A DNA stretch of 64,000 bases from Pleodorina starrii (Eukaryota; Chlorophyta; Chlorophyceae; Chlamydomonadales; Volvocaceae), in contig BRXU01000014.1 in assembly GCA_030267565.1 (NCBI GenBank), positions 1,214,001 through 1,278,000 on the forward strand, read 5' to 3'. A model generated the notes under the pieces. It saw only the letters and a program-made list of their open reading frames with translations. It was not told where the DNA came from and made no database searches. The stretch's first letter is position 1. Every line of letters begins with the position of its first letter. Of the stretch, positions 21,465 to 33,190 are shown one piece after another. A program made the translations under genes and the position numbers.

Positions 21465-24281
21465 TGAAGACATGAGGAGTGAAGCGATGCGGGGTGGTAG
21501 AAGGACCGCGAGCGTGGCACGGTCCGTTTTTCATTGTTTCCGGTGCGTTGTCCCGGTTTATTGGTGTCTCCACGTGGCAGACGATGGTTGGTTGGATAGC
21601 TGGTCGTTGCGGTCGTTGCTTTACGTAGGTAGGATTGGTTGACTCCTGTTGACTCTTTTTCCACGGCAGCGCACGGCTTTTTCCGCTGCAATGCGGGTTC
21701 AGCTGCCTGGCTTTGACCTTTCTAACAAGGAAGGGGCCGGAAATGTACTGTAACGCTTAGCACAAAATGGCCGGCGCCCGATGCTACCCCTCCTCCCTCC
21801 ACGCGCGCGCACACACACAACACACACAGGTGCTGGAGATTTGTCATATGCTCCACTCTCCCAAGCAAGCTTCCCTATGCTCTTGCTGTGTTGCTCACGA
21901 GAATTAAACACACACACACACACACACACACACGGGCACGCAACGGACGTGTACGCACATTGTGCTTTTGCTGCGGTATACTACGTTGTCTTCATGCATC
22001 GTGCAAACTCGCCTTGTACATCACAGCAAGCCGACAGAACACGCTATGACCGTTGTTGGTAGAAGAGGTACGGCAACCAACAGCATTAGAGGGGTAGCGC
22101 ACTAGAGAGGTAGCGCAACACCTGCGGATTGGGATATTTCAGCACCGCCCGCAGTGCCTGCCCCTCGCCCCTCGCCCGCCTGATCGCAAAGCGTCGCGCG
22201 CGTCCGCTCCTTCGTCTCCTCCTGGACAGTCAGCCGCCATCACAAGCGACTCGAGCAGCCTGCATCAAGAGAGCGGCCCCGCCCTCCTCCTGTCAGGAGA
22301 TGCATCTGGCCATCTGCAGTGCAGTCATGCGCTGCGCCGTCAAATGCTGTGCAGTGCTGCAGGGGGTGAAGCGCACCACATCCCCCAGAGCATACCCCCC
22401 GCACGAGACGACACGCCGAGTGCAGCAGGGCCGAACACCGATGCATCCTGCGCCGCACCGCTGCCGCTCAGTCCCCAAGGCTGCCATTGGGTCCGGCTCA
22501 CCGGTTTCATACCCCGATATTCACATATGTACGTGCAGGAAGACACCGGCAATGCTCCCTCCCCCTCCGCTCCGATTTTCTTTTTATTGTCAGTCTGTGC
22601 CTGTGGAGGTCTGCGGGTTCCCACCCCTGGCTGAAGCGACCCGTCCGCGTGGTCCGCGTCGTCCGCGTGTACTGCAGCCTTTTGGTGCGGCTGGCTTTTT
22701 TATCGGGTCAGTCTCTTCTTCTTCTTGTTTTTCGTGTGGGAGAGTTCATGCCAAGTCGCGCCTACACCGACGACCTACCCGCGGATGTCGACGCAATCGC
22801 CCATCGCGCGGCACAGCTGCGCGATGCCACCACGCAGCAGAAATGTATTCAACGTCTACTTCGTCCTGTTCCTGGCGCTCTCCCTCCCGTCCTCCACCAC
22901 CACCACCACCTTCTCCTCGACCCCCGGCTGACCCCCGCACCCCTATCCATCTCCTCCTGGCATTGCATTCCTGCTTCCTCCCACCCCACCTTGCCCTCGC
23001 CCCTACCTATCCTGTCACTTGTCCTGTCTTCTCCTGCCCACTCTGTCCCGGTCCCGTCCTTTGACTTCTCCCCGACCCTGCCCGCATTCCTGCCACCTCC
23101 CACCTGCCCCTGCTCCGCACGTCCGACCCCTTTTTGCCCGGCATCATCCCTGCCATATTGCCATCGCGGGGTACCCCTCATGCATGTGGGTACCTCGTGC
23201 AGCCGGTGCGGTGGGGAGCCAACCCGTTGGCCCGCCCCCGGTCTGCATCCCCTCCTCCTCCCCCACCCCATTGCATCTTCCCGTCTGGTTTCCCTGCTCC
23301 CTTGCACTTCTCCTATCTTCGCCCCATTCCACCTTCGCCAGCCGGCATCGCATCGCCTCCGCCCCTTCCATCCTGCCGTCGTTCTTCCCCTCTCTTCGAC
23401 CTCGCCCATGCCCTCATGCCCCCTCTCCCCGCATCCAGTCGCTGTCCCTTTGCCGTTCTCCTTGCCGTTCTCTTTCCCTTTGCCCTTTCTTGTCTGCCTT
23501 TCGCCGCCCTGCCGTCGTACATTTTGCCCTTCCGTATCCCTTTCTTCTGTGCCCCGCTCTCCCACCCCGCCCTCTTTTGCGCCGCGTCGCCGCCCCAGCT
23601 CGTTCGTGGGTTTCCGTGTGTCTTGCCTTGCTTGCCTGCCTGCTCGCTCCTTGCTTCGCTGACATTGCCGTTGCCCATTGCCGTTACTCACGCCCTTTCC
23701 TTCGCTTCTTTCCGATTCCTTTCCTCCACTGAGCGCAGGTGAGTAATCCATCGTTCTTTTTGTGATGTCCGGGCTGTTTGTCTGTGTTGGTGTCGTGCTG
23801 TCGTGTGCTGGTCTGTCTGGGGTTGATCGGCGGCGACGCGGCCGCGCGCCCGTTGTACTTCTGCTGGAGATATCAGGTAATCCTCAGGTAATATCCCAGG
23901 TAACTGCGATGCGTTCCCTCGCCCCGGGCCGTTCTTATTACCCCCTCCGCTCGCCCGGGTCGCCTCCGTTACTGCGCTGCGGCTCTCTTTCCACCCCACA
24001 GCACCCACCAATTCGATGCGGGTTCTTAAGGGAGAAACGCGTCATTGTATCTGGGGTGTGGGGAGGGGGGCGGGGCGGGGGTGGAGGACATCCTCACGCG
24101 CGCGCGCGCGTGCCAGCGCGCTCCTGCCGTGCGCGGTCGCAGTCCACAGACCTGTGCGGCACACGCACTCGGCACTCCTACATCAGCGGCCGGCAGCCCC
24201 ACAACACCCGCAGACCCGCCCCCCGTCCGGGAACGTAACATGGCACGGTGTGAGCAGAGGCATTCGCCTCAAAGGCAGAGC
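21465..24281. other. Long stretch with no firmly supported gene
   Basis: It includes the 3' UTR of copy B, a (CA)n tract at 21909-21933 and a strongly pyrimidine-rich region at 22860-23740. The open frames there reflect C/T bias on one strand. One short exon-like patch at 22746-22873 is discussed in the findings. Confidence 0.55.
21749..21753 (+). terminator. Poly(A) signal of copy B
   Basis: TGTAA lies 285 bases after the stop codon, giving a 3' UTR of about 300 bases. Confidence 0.5.
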
Positions 24282-27200
24282 TCAGTGGCCCTTCTTCTTC
24301 TTGGCCGCCTCGCGCTTCCTCCGCCGAGCCTCCGCCGCCGCGCGCTTGGCCTCCTCCTCGGCCAACCGCCGCGCCTCCTCCTCCGCCTGCTCGAAGCAGC
24401 AGCCGTCAGAGCAACAAGACCGCCAGACCACGACAGCGCCAGACCGTCAGACCGAGCCGGGAAGACACGGGGCACGGTGCGGTGAGAGTGAGAGTTGACG
24501 GGTGCGGTGGCGGGGAGGCATCACGGCGACCGGCAGCTCTCGGCACCGCACCTAAAGTTCCGATTCCCAGAGCTCCGTGCCTCCCTCAGCGCTAGCCGCT
24601 AGCCGCCACCACCCGCCGCGCTGGCCGCCCCAACAAACTGTACGCTTGCGTCCGTATTTTGCGCCCACCAACCAACCGGGCCCAACAGGCCGCCTCCATC
24701 CAGCCCCGTGTAGCCCTTGGGGCCCCTGCCCTGTCACCGATCATCCCGCTGCGTTTTCTTGCTTATTATACACCCCTCCAAACACACACACACACGCCCC
24801 CATCCACTCACTCACCCGGAGCCGCTCCTCCTCCAACCGCCGCCGCTCCTCCTCCTCGGCCTGCGAACGAACGAGGTTTGAGCGCACTTGAGCGGCGAGA
24901 GCTTCGGAAGGACACGGCGTTCGGCACGGGTTCGACACAATCCCTCCGGCGCCTGTTTGCCCCAAGCGACAGCGCCGAGGCCGCGGTCGCCGGTAGGCGC
25001 ATCCAGGGCGCCCCACATCGCAGCGGCAGTCGGCGCACAGGGAAAGGCAAGGCGCCCCCACGGCGCCAGCAGCCGCAACTGCGACCGCACGTCTCAGCCG
25101 CCACCACCACCACGCACCCCACCACCACCACCACCACCACCACCACCATGGGACCCAACCAGTACAATTTCCGCATGTCAGTCCCCTCCCCTACCTTGAG
25201 CCGCGCCCGCTCCATCTCCTCCAGCCGGTCCTCCTCCGCGTCCTCCTCGTCGCGCTTCTTGCGGGCCGCTGCCGCCCGCTCCTCCCGAACCTTGGCCCTG
25301 TGGCGCGTGGCGGTGCACCAGGTGCAGGAGGAGGAGGAGGAAGAGGAGGAGGAGGAGGGCCGTCATCGGTTTCGGTTCGGCATCGCTGTTGTTCGCCTCA
25401 CTGAACGAGCCATATCACGCAGGGCTCGTTAGAGGGCCCTTGCATCCGTGGCGCGACACAGACACAGACACACACATACAGACACGTGTGTGCGCTCGCT
25501 CGCTATGCGGTTGAACCAAAAACGCACTTTTGTTTCATATTCTCAGATAACTCACACTCACACGCACACACCCACAATCCCTCTCTCCCCAGGAATCCGC
25601 AGTATCGTAGCCTTGCGGTACACGTGCGTGCACCGGCGCCGGGGCTGGGCAGCGCAGATCGATCGGTGGACATGGGCTAGGGCGCGCGACCCCGCCCCGA
25701 CCCCGCCCCGCCCGGACCCACTCGGCCTCCTCCTTCGCGCGCCGCTCCGCCGTCTTTGCCTCCGCCTCCGCCTCCGTCGCCGCCAGCTCCGCCCCCAGCT
25801 TGGTCCGCTCCGCCGCACCGCCCTCCGTCACCCGCTTGATCCAGGTCTGCACGCGCTGCGACGACGCCAGCGCCAGTGCCGTATTGCCGTACGCGTTCTT
25901 GAAGCTGGTGTGCGCGTTGTGGGTCAGCAACAGGCCCACCACCTGCACAGACACATTAGAAAGCCGATTGTCGTTCTCCCTCAATCAAGCCGATCAAGCC
26001 GATTCTAGTTCGAGCGCCCCGGTGCCCTTCAGCTCCCGCTCCCGTCCGCTTCCCTCCTCTGTCGCCCTCCTCTGCCGCCCTCCCTGCCGCCCCGCGGGTC
26101 TCCCGGTCCCACCGCCCACCTGGTCGTGCCCCTTGCTGGCCGCCACGTGCAGCGGCCTGTTCCCCAGCTCCCCCACCGCATCCACATTGGCCCCGCCTTC
26201 CAGCAGCAGTCGAGCCATGGAGGCACTGCCCACGTAGGCAGCCCAGTGGAGGGCCGTGTCGCCGGAGCGGGTGGCGGCGTGCACGTCGGCCCCCATCTGG
26301 CCAGGTGGACGGGTGGGCAGGTGGAGGGGAGTAAAGAAGATGCCGCAGCGAAGGGACGAAGACGGTGTTAGCGAGCGTGGGCGGGGGAGGGTTTGGGGCG
26401 GTGCGAAGGAGGGGGGTGCACGGGGTTGGTGAGGTTAGGTGAGGTGAGGTGAGGTTAGGTGAGGTGAGGTGAGGTGAGGGAGCGCTCGACGCAGCTGGGT
26501 GCTGTGAAGGTCCGCGGCTTGGAAGGGAGGAAGGGAGGGAGGCGAGGGGCAGGAGGGGCGATGGTGGGTGGGTGGGTTGGGAGGGGGCGCACGCGTGCTC
26601 ACGCGCGCGAGGGGCCGTCGTTGCTGCTGCGTGTCGAACGGACGTGAGGCCGCGTGACGTGACTCACTTGGAGCAGCAGCTCGACCACCTGTACGGACCC
26701 GGACTGTACGGCTTGGATCCTGCGGAACGGCGAGTCGTCGCCGCACATGGTGAGTAATAAAAATACCGTACGTCAGCGTTGACTGGACGAGCATGTTGCG
26801 ACACGCATGTGATGCTGGCCGTCGGCCAGGGAGCCAGGGGGCCAGACGAGAGAGACGGCCCGGCCTGTGCTGTGTATGTGTTTGTATATGTGTATGTGTG
26901 TGTGCTGTGTGTATGCAAGCGGCCGGTACATACGTTTTCCACAATGGGTTAGCGATCGCGGGGCGGGCAGATGTGAGGCCGCACTGCAGCTCCAATGGGC
27001 GCTCTTGCGAGAGGGCACTCGACAACCATCTCCAGCCCCGACCCAGATCAACCAACATCGATATAGGAAGCCTTCACCCCGCGCTGTCGAAAGCGCGGCG
27101 GTATAACGAGGTTGATTGCGGCCGCTGCGCTTTAGGCAGTCCCGCGGGTGATTGGGTGCGCTCTTACGCGCGAAAAACACTCACAGGGGCGTCACACCGC

Positions 27201-27589
27201 CGCTTGAGGTCTGCTCGATGTCTGCGCCTCTGTCCAGAGCGATCTGGGGGATGGTGAGAGGGGTTGGGTTTAGGGTCTTGCGAGGAAGTGGGGTCCGGGT
27301 TCCAGCACATGCAAAATCGGTGCACGGCGCGGCGGAAATCCAGAATGGGTCGGGCACACCGCGGGGACCCTGTCCGCACCTGAACACTCTCGACATCATT
27401 GTCTTTGACTGCCTGGAATAGATCGATGACCTCGCTTTCTGGTGTCCGGGACCGACATCAGTGTGACCGGTCAGCTGCTGTCCAGGTTAACGCCATCGAT
27501 AGCACGATAAACTTACCTTCTCGCGCATTTCTGTCTAGGGGCCCCCCGCCTGAGCTATCGTAGCGGCCTTCTTCAAACTCCTCTTCCAT
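24282..27589 (-). CDS. Ankyrin-repeat protein with charged coiled-coil tail
   Basis: Nine exons on the minus strand, in transcript order: 27589-27517, 27438-27380, 27243-27185, 26719-26668, 26296-26120, 25942-25718, 25290-25195, 24860-24816, 24386-24282. They sum to 297 codons (296 residues). An acidic start (MEEEFEEGRYDSSGG) precedes about four ankyrin repeats at roughly 28-175. Typical motifs are GVTPLIQAVQSGSVQVVELLL, GDTALHWAA..GSASMARLLLEGGANVDAVGELGNRPLHVAA and YGNTALALA. From ~185 to the end is an Ala/Glu/Arg helix closing in AAKKKKGH, probably a coiled coil. It is likely a cytosolic or nuclear adaptor that binds a protein partner, with no enzyme motif. The acceptor of exon 7 could instead be at 25297, and extra small exons between 24860 and 25195 cannot be excluded. 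Confidence 0.88.
26427..26480. repeat. (GGTGA/GGTTA)n pentanucleotide repeat
   Basis: Roughly eleven units of GGTGA with GGTTA variants in intron 4 of the ankyrin gene. Confidence 0.85.
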
Positions 27590-28132
27590 GTTGAAGCCTT
27601 CGTGATAGTTATTAAAATATAATGGGCTTTTAGTACCTACACTAAAGCGTGCTACCCTTGGATATGATAAAGTCGATTTTTACGCCCACGAGCCTGAAAA
27701 CTTAGACAATGAGAACACTGCGACAGAATACGCAAAAAATCTACGGATAGCTTCAGATGCACGTCACATATATGCATGTTTTTGTAGGCAAGTGGTAGGC
27801 AAACGCACAGCAAAGACGGAAGATGTGTAGCACCGAAACCAGTTGCTCCGAGACTTGACGCGTCCATTTTCCATTCTGCCTGTGGTGAACGTCAATTGCC
27901 CGTTGGAGGATACATAATTAAAACTTTAATTGCGTATGTTATAAATCCAAGAAGTCACCCGTCTGGTGCGGCACATTTGCGGCTGGCTCCCCGCTCATAG
28001 AAGTATCTTCGATTTACACGTGTCAACTCTAGTAATTACAATTTGGTTTGATCATCTCAAGTGCTTCAGGCATCAGACGGAGAGCTGAACTTAACCGAAC
28101 TTCCCTTCGCCACCGCCGACAGTTGACGCCAA
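27590..28132. promoter_or_regulatory. Divergent promoter region of ankyrin and RPE genes
   Basis: 543 bases separate two start codons pointing away from each other. The spacer is AT-richer than the flanks. TATAAAT at 27940-27946 lies 187 bases before the RPE start. On the minus strand an ATTATATTTTAAT stretch (27611-27623) lies just before the ankyrin start, which leaves a very short leader if it is used. A shared, bidirectional promoter is inferred from layout. Confidence 0.45.
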
Positions 28133-30313
28133 ATGACTCGTGTCTCGCTCCCGAAGCGCGCAGAAGGCCATGATCGTCCGCCAGCAATTATTTCGCCCTC
28201 AATTCTCTCAAGCGACTTTGCTCGACTGGCCGATGAGTGCAAGCGCATGGTCGACTTGGGGGCGGACTGGCTGCACGTCGACGTCATGGTAAGTGAGCAT
28301 TTTGGATGCATATCTGCAATGCCTGCGAAGGGCATCAACTAATTGCATTCTCCGTCGCGCATTCCTTGGCGTGTCGAGCGGGTGGCTTGCTGACGTATGA
28401 CGACACGTTCGAAAGCGTTCCCTGATGACTGCAACAAAATCTTGCCATCAACTCAAATATCTCACATAGAGACATGTCACGAATCTGCCGCAGCTCGCGA
28501 AAGCGCAGCCTATAGCGAACCGTTGGCACGTTCCGGAACCACCGTTGGCTGTCGCGTAAAACTCCTGACCCGACCCAACGTGCATAACGCGTCCAAGCTG
28601 TACGACGAAAGCCATCCACGCTTCTCCTCCCTGCGCCTCCCTCCGCCGCCTCCCTCGGCCCTCCCTCCACTGTACCTTGAACCGTTGCCCGTTCCGTATC
28701 TCCGCCAGACCACACCGACGCACGCCCCTCATCGTCCCCACACGCCCAACTGGCTTACCACATGTCCCTCACCTCCCAAACCCACCCCATTGGCCCTGCG
28801 CCGATCAACATTGACCCCTTGCCCCTGCCTCCGAACCCCCTACGCCCACCCCCCCCCCCGCTCCCCGGGCCATTCCCCGCTCATCATTTGCTCATCTCCC
28901 TTGACCCCGCAACACCACTGCCCCCCCCGTCTCTTTCTAATTATCCCACCCGTCCCCTCCCCCTGCCTGGCCCCCCAAAACTCCCCAGGACGGTCACTTC
29001 GTTCCCAACCTGACTCTGGGCGCCCCCGTGGTGGCCTCCCTCCGCAAACACACGGACGCCTTCATCGACTGCCACCTCATGGTCACCAACCCGGAGCTCT
29101 GGGTCAAGGTGAGTGACCCACGGGTCGGTGGAGGAGGGGCAGGGCGGGGAGGGCAGCAGCAGCAGCAGGAGGCGGAGGAGGAGGGGCTTAGGAGTGAAGT
29201 GCGGCATTGGATCTGGTGATCTGGGGGCAGCGACCAGCCCCCGAGAAGGAGGGGCAGCAGGAGGAGGAGGGAGAGGCAAAGGATGGGGCTGTGCTCCGGC
29301 CGATGCTAAGGAGCACCGGCTCCGTGACGTCATGGGGGGAAAAGGAGGGCGGTCCCAAAAACCAAACTCAACCCCACCTCCCCTGCCTCTTCCTCTGCGG
29401 CTGCCCCCTTCATTTCCGTGTCGAATCGACCACCCCCATCCCCACACCCATCCCCATCCCCATCCCCATCCCCATCCCCATCCCCATCCCCATCCCATGT
29501 GTATTACCCCAATGCCCCAACCAGGACTTTGCCAAGGCGGGTGCCGACATGTACACCTTCCACCTGGAGGCAGCCGCGGGCCCCTCCCCGGACGACTGGC
29601 ACAACCTGGCCCCCGATTCGGCGCACCAAGCCGTGGTGGACATGTGCCACGGAGTGAAGGCGGCGGGCATGCACGTGGGGCTGGCGCTGCGGCCCGCCAC
29701 GCCTGTGGAGCTGGTGGTGCCGTACATCGAGCAGGGGCTGGTGGACATGGTGGGAAGAGCGAGGGAGCGAGCGGGGCGGGCGCGAGGGGGCAGGGGGCAT
29801 GTGCGTGTGTCTGCGTGGCGTATGTGTGTGTGTGTGGCTGTATGGAGAGAGCGGTGTGCTGCATGCGTGTGTGTGTGTGGCTGTATGGAGAGAGCGGTGT
29901 GCTACATGTGTGTGTGTGTTGCACCTGCCGGTAGCTGCATGCGTGTGCCTGTGATAATGCGCGTCTATCAGATTACTTATTTGCGAGATTGCGTATTTGT
30001 GAGTTTGCGTGTTTGCGGGGTTACACGGTGTTTGGCAGGTTTTGCGTGTCTGTGGACTTGCGCGTTTGGCAGGTGTTCATTTCACTTTCTACACTGCCCT
30101 TTCCGGCCCTCCGCCCCGCTCTACCTCTTCCCTCCCAGGTCCTGATCATGACCGTGGAGCCGGGTTTCGGAGGTCAGTCCTTCATGGCTGATAAGGCGGC
30201 CAAGGCGGCGGTTCTGCGGAGGAGGTTCCCCGACCTGGCCATTCAGGTGATTTGGGGTCGGGGGTAAGTCGGTAACAAGCATGATTTGGGTCGGGGCCTG
30301 GATCTATCTACGG

Positions 30314-30354
<41 letters not shown>

Positions 30355-30671
30355 CTCAGCTTCATGCCTTTGTACTGCGAACCGTAGCGTGGCCGTTCAT
30401 GCTGGCAATGACGTGCGCCCATTGCACGTCTCCTCTTTGGACGCCACACCATCGTATGTAACCGTCGTACGGTCGTACACCGTCGTATATACGGTACACG
30501 CAGGTGGACGGCGGCCTGGCGCCCTCGACCATCGACCGCGCGGCGGCGGCGGGCGCCAACGTCATCGTGGCGGGATCCGCCATTTTCGGAGCGACCGACC
30601 CGGGGGCCGTGATGCGGCAGCTGCGAGAGAGCGTCACGACGGCGGCCACCAGTGGCAAGGCGCCGCACTGA
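28133..30671 (+). CDS. RPE: Ribulose-phosphate 3-epimerase
   Basis: Five exons, all in phase 0: 28133-28288, 28989-29108, 29525-29749, 30139-30246, 30504-30671, giving 258 residues. The enzyme interconverts D-ribulose 5-phosphate and D-xylulose 5-phosphate in the pentose phosphate pathway and Calvin cycle, using a TIM barrel with a bound divalent metal. Visible motifs are the first strand [11 protein letters not shown] (19-29), LHVDVMDGHFVPN with metal ligands His48 and Asp50, DCHLMV with His81, [10 protein letters not shown] (phosphate/loop 6) and VDGG with catalytic Asp205, plus [12 protein letters not shown] near the phosphate site. The N-terminal extension is only ~18 residues and lacks a clear transit peptide. 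The YTFHLEAA stretch resembles the cytosolic type, so a cytosolic isoform is more likely than the plastid one. The start is the first in-frame ATG of exon 1. Confidence 0.96.
30314..30354. repeat. (CTAT)n microsatellite
   Basis: About ten CTAT units in intron 4 of the RPE gene. Confidence 0.95.
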
Positions 30672-31082
30672 GTGACGAAAGAAAGAAAGAAAGCATCCTT
30701 GCAGCTGCTATGCTGCTGCTGCGGCTGCTGCTGTTGATGATGATGAGGATGAGGCTGCTGCGGCGGCGGCGGTGGTGACATCGGCAGCGGATGGCAGTGC
30801 GTAGGCGGGTGGCGTCCGCCCGGACAAACCCGCGGGGGGCATGCCGTACTATGCCGTTTCACAGATTCACACCCCCGTCGGTCGGTCGGTCGCGAAGGGG
30901 GCTGGCTCGGCGGTCGGGCGGTGGCGATCCGGGTGCTGCCGGGAGGTGCGAGCGAAGCCGGGGAACCCTGGAGAGTGTGCTCGTTGCCCTGCCGTGTGGG
31001 GGGGGTGCTTCTCTTCGGGGGGAAAGGGGGGGTCCACGGATAGGCCGGAGCCTGTGAACGATGAGTACGTGCGTAATAGCCA
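30672..31082. other. RPE 3' UTR and spacer
   Basis: GC-rich, starting with GAAAG and TGCTGCTGC runs. No TGTAA lies before the boundary of the large mobile element. The first is at 31118-31122, inside that element's left end. Confidence 0.5.
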
Positions 31083-32091
31083 ATTTACATGACACGTTAC
31101 GTTACCTCACGTTTCCATGTAAAGTGGCATGCCCAAACGGATCCCAATTTACATGGGCTGTTTTGGGGACGTTATGTCTGTTGGCGCGAGGTCCGTACAC
31201 ATTATGTTTTGAGGCGGTAACGTCAAAGCGCCCATGTCATATCACTCCAGCACCCTTAGGACGAAGCCTGCGAGCGCCGTTGCCCATAATAGAACCCGAC
31301 GCGCTGAGGTCGGCCTCATCGCGCGAGAGCTCGTTCTCAGAGTATGCCAAGCCCTCGATGGCGGTCTCATCGCGCTCATTGTTTGCATATTGATTGTACT
31401 AAAGTTGTGCGGCGTCGGCGAGCGGCTGCGACCGCGGCCGGCCCTGCGCGGCGTCGGCATGGCTCTCGGAAGCTCCCAAGCTCGGCCTGACCGACCACTG
31501 TGTCTTGTCGAGAAGCAGCAGCGCCTTGTCAAGATCCATGTTGACTTTATGCAAAACTAGCCGGCAGAGAAACTCATTGGGGAGTGCCGACCGTGGAGAG
31601 GGACCGGTGCGCTTGTAGGTCGTACTATTTCGGAAAATAGTACGGCACGCATGCTCCAGCGCTGTTCCCGCGCACATAAAAGGTATTCACATAACCGCAC
31701 GGCCTTGTGTCGGTTCGTTATATGTGCCCAGCAGCTTTGGTCACTTAGGCAGCTATTCATAAATGGACATGACCACGCATTTCTCTGAGCAATTACACGT
31801 AGCACGGGATTAAACAGGCAGAGGACATCAAGGCCGTGCGTATTATAGCACTCTTCGAGCTCGCGCGCTATCTTGCAGATTTGAAAGTCAATTCGGTGAT
31901 AGTGTTGAGTGATGGCCGCCAGGCCAAGGCCCCATCGAATGCTTGCCCGAACGCGATACTCAGCATGACACGTGGGAGCCTTGATTCCGGACACATGCCT
32001 GGCTTGAGCATAGTGCATAGGAGCAGTGCTCTGCTGCCGCTGCGCTTGTGCGGAGTTGCCCTTCGTCATGTAGTAAATTTCAGTAAGGCAG

Positions 32092-33190
32092 CGGCCCCGG
32101 ATCGTGGCTCAGGACATGTCCCGAACAATGACAGACCCCTCTGGCTCAGGACATGTCCCGACTCGGGACATGTCCTGAGCCACGATCCGGGGCCGCCCCA
32201 GCGCAAGCCCATATCTCAATGCACGATGATTGTTTTATTACTTTGTAATGCGCTGTGTTGAATCGTTTTGACGACTCGCCATTCAGGGGCACACCGTGGG
32301 ACCGGGTCCCATGCTCCGACCCAATATCCCAATGCAAATGTATTATTTATTAAATAATTAAATGTCCGATGGGTTTGGCTACCCGCCACGGAGCGGTATA
32401 CTGCGGGAGCTGGAGCCACAATTCGTGGCTCGGGACATGTCCCGACTCGGGACATGTCCTGAGCCACGATCCGGGGCCGCCCCAGCATAAGCTGACATCC
32501 ATTTTCAGGTTGATTATTAATTTATTTACTTATTATTATATCGGTCTGGCTACCCGCCACGAAGCGGTACACTGCGGGAGCGGGAGCCACGATTCGTGGC
32601 TCGGGACATGTCCCGACTCGGGACATGTCCTGAGCCACGATCCGGGGCCGCCCCAGCATAAGCTGACATCCATTTTCAGGTTGATTATAAATTTATTACT
32701 TATTATTATATCGGTCTGGCTACCCGCCACGAAGCGGTACACTGCGGGAGCGGGAGCCACGATTCGTGGCTCGGGACATGTCCCGACTCGGGACATGACC
32801 TGAGCCACGATCCGGGGCCGCCCCAACATAAGCTGACATCCATTTTCAGGTTGATTATTAATTTATTTACTTATTATTATATCGGTCTGGCTACCCGCCA
32901 CGAAGCGGTACACTGCGGGAGCGGGAGCCACGATTCGTGGCTCGGGACATGTCCCGACTCGGGACATGTCCTGAGCCACGATCCGGGGCCGCCCCAGCAC
33001 AAGCTGACATCCATTTTCAGGTTGATTATTAATTTATTTACTTATTATTATATCGGTCTGGCTACCCGCCACGAAGCGGTACACTGCGGGAGCGGGAGCC
33101 ACGATTCGTGGCTCGGGACATGTCCCGACTCGGGACATGTCCTGAGCCACGATCCGGGGCCGCCCCAGCACAAGCTGATATCCCAATACA
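32092..33190. repeat. Left inverted arm: terminal unit plus five ~171-base hairpin units
   Basis: Units recur at about 32365, 32541, 32711, 32882 and 33053 (spacings 176, 170, 171, 171). Each has TGGCTACCCGCCACG, then a hairpin built from GGCTCGGGACATGTCCCGA and TCGGGACATGTCCTGAGCC, then GGGGCCGCCCCAGC and an AT-rich tail. The first unit is the most diverged. The terminal unit at 32092-32360 differs and matches the right end of the element. Confidence 0.93.

Noticed and set aside
22840..23751. Long ORFs in the pyrimidine-rich tract on either strand
   Set aside because: Strand-biased composition (C/T) alone removes stops. No domain, no clear start and no splice pattern were found.
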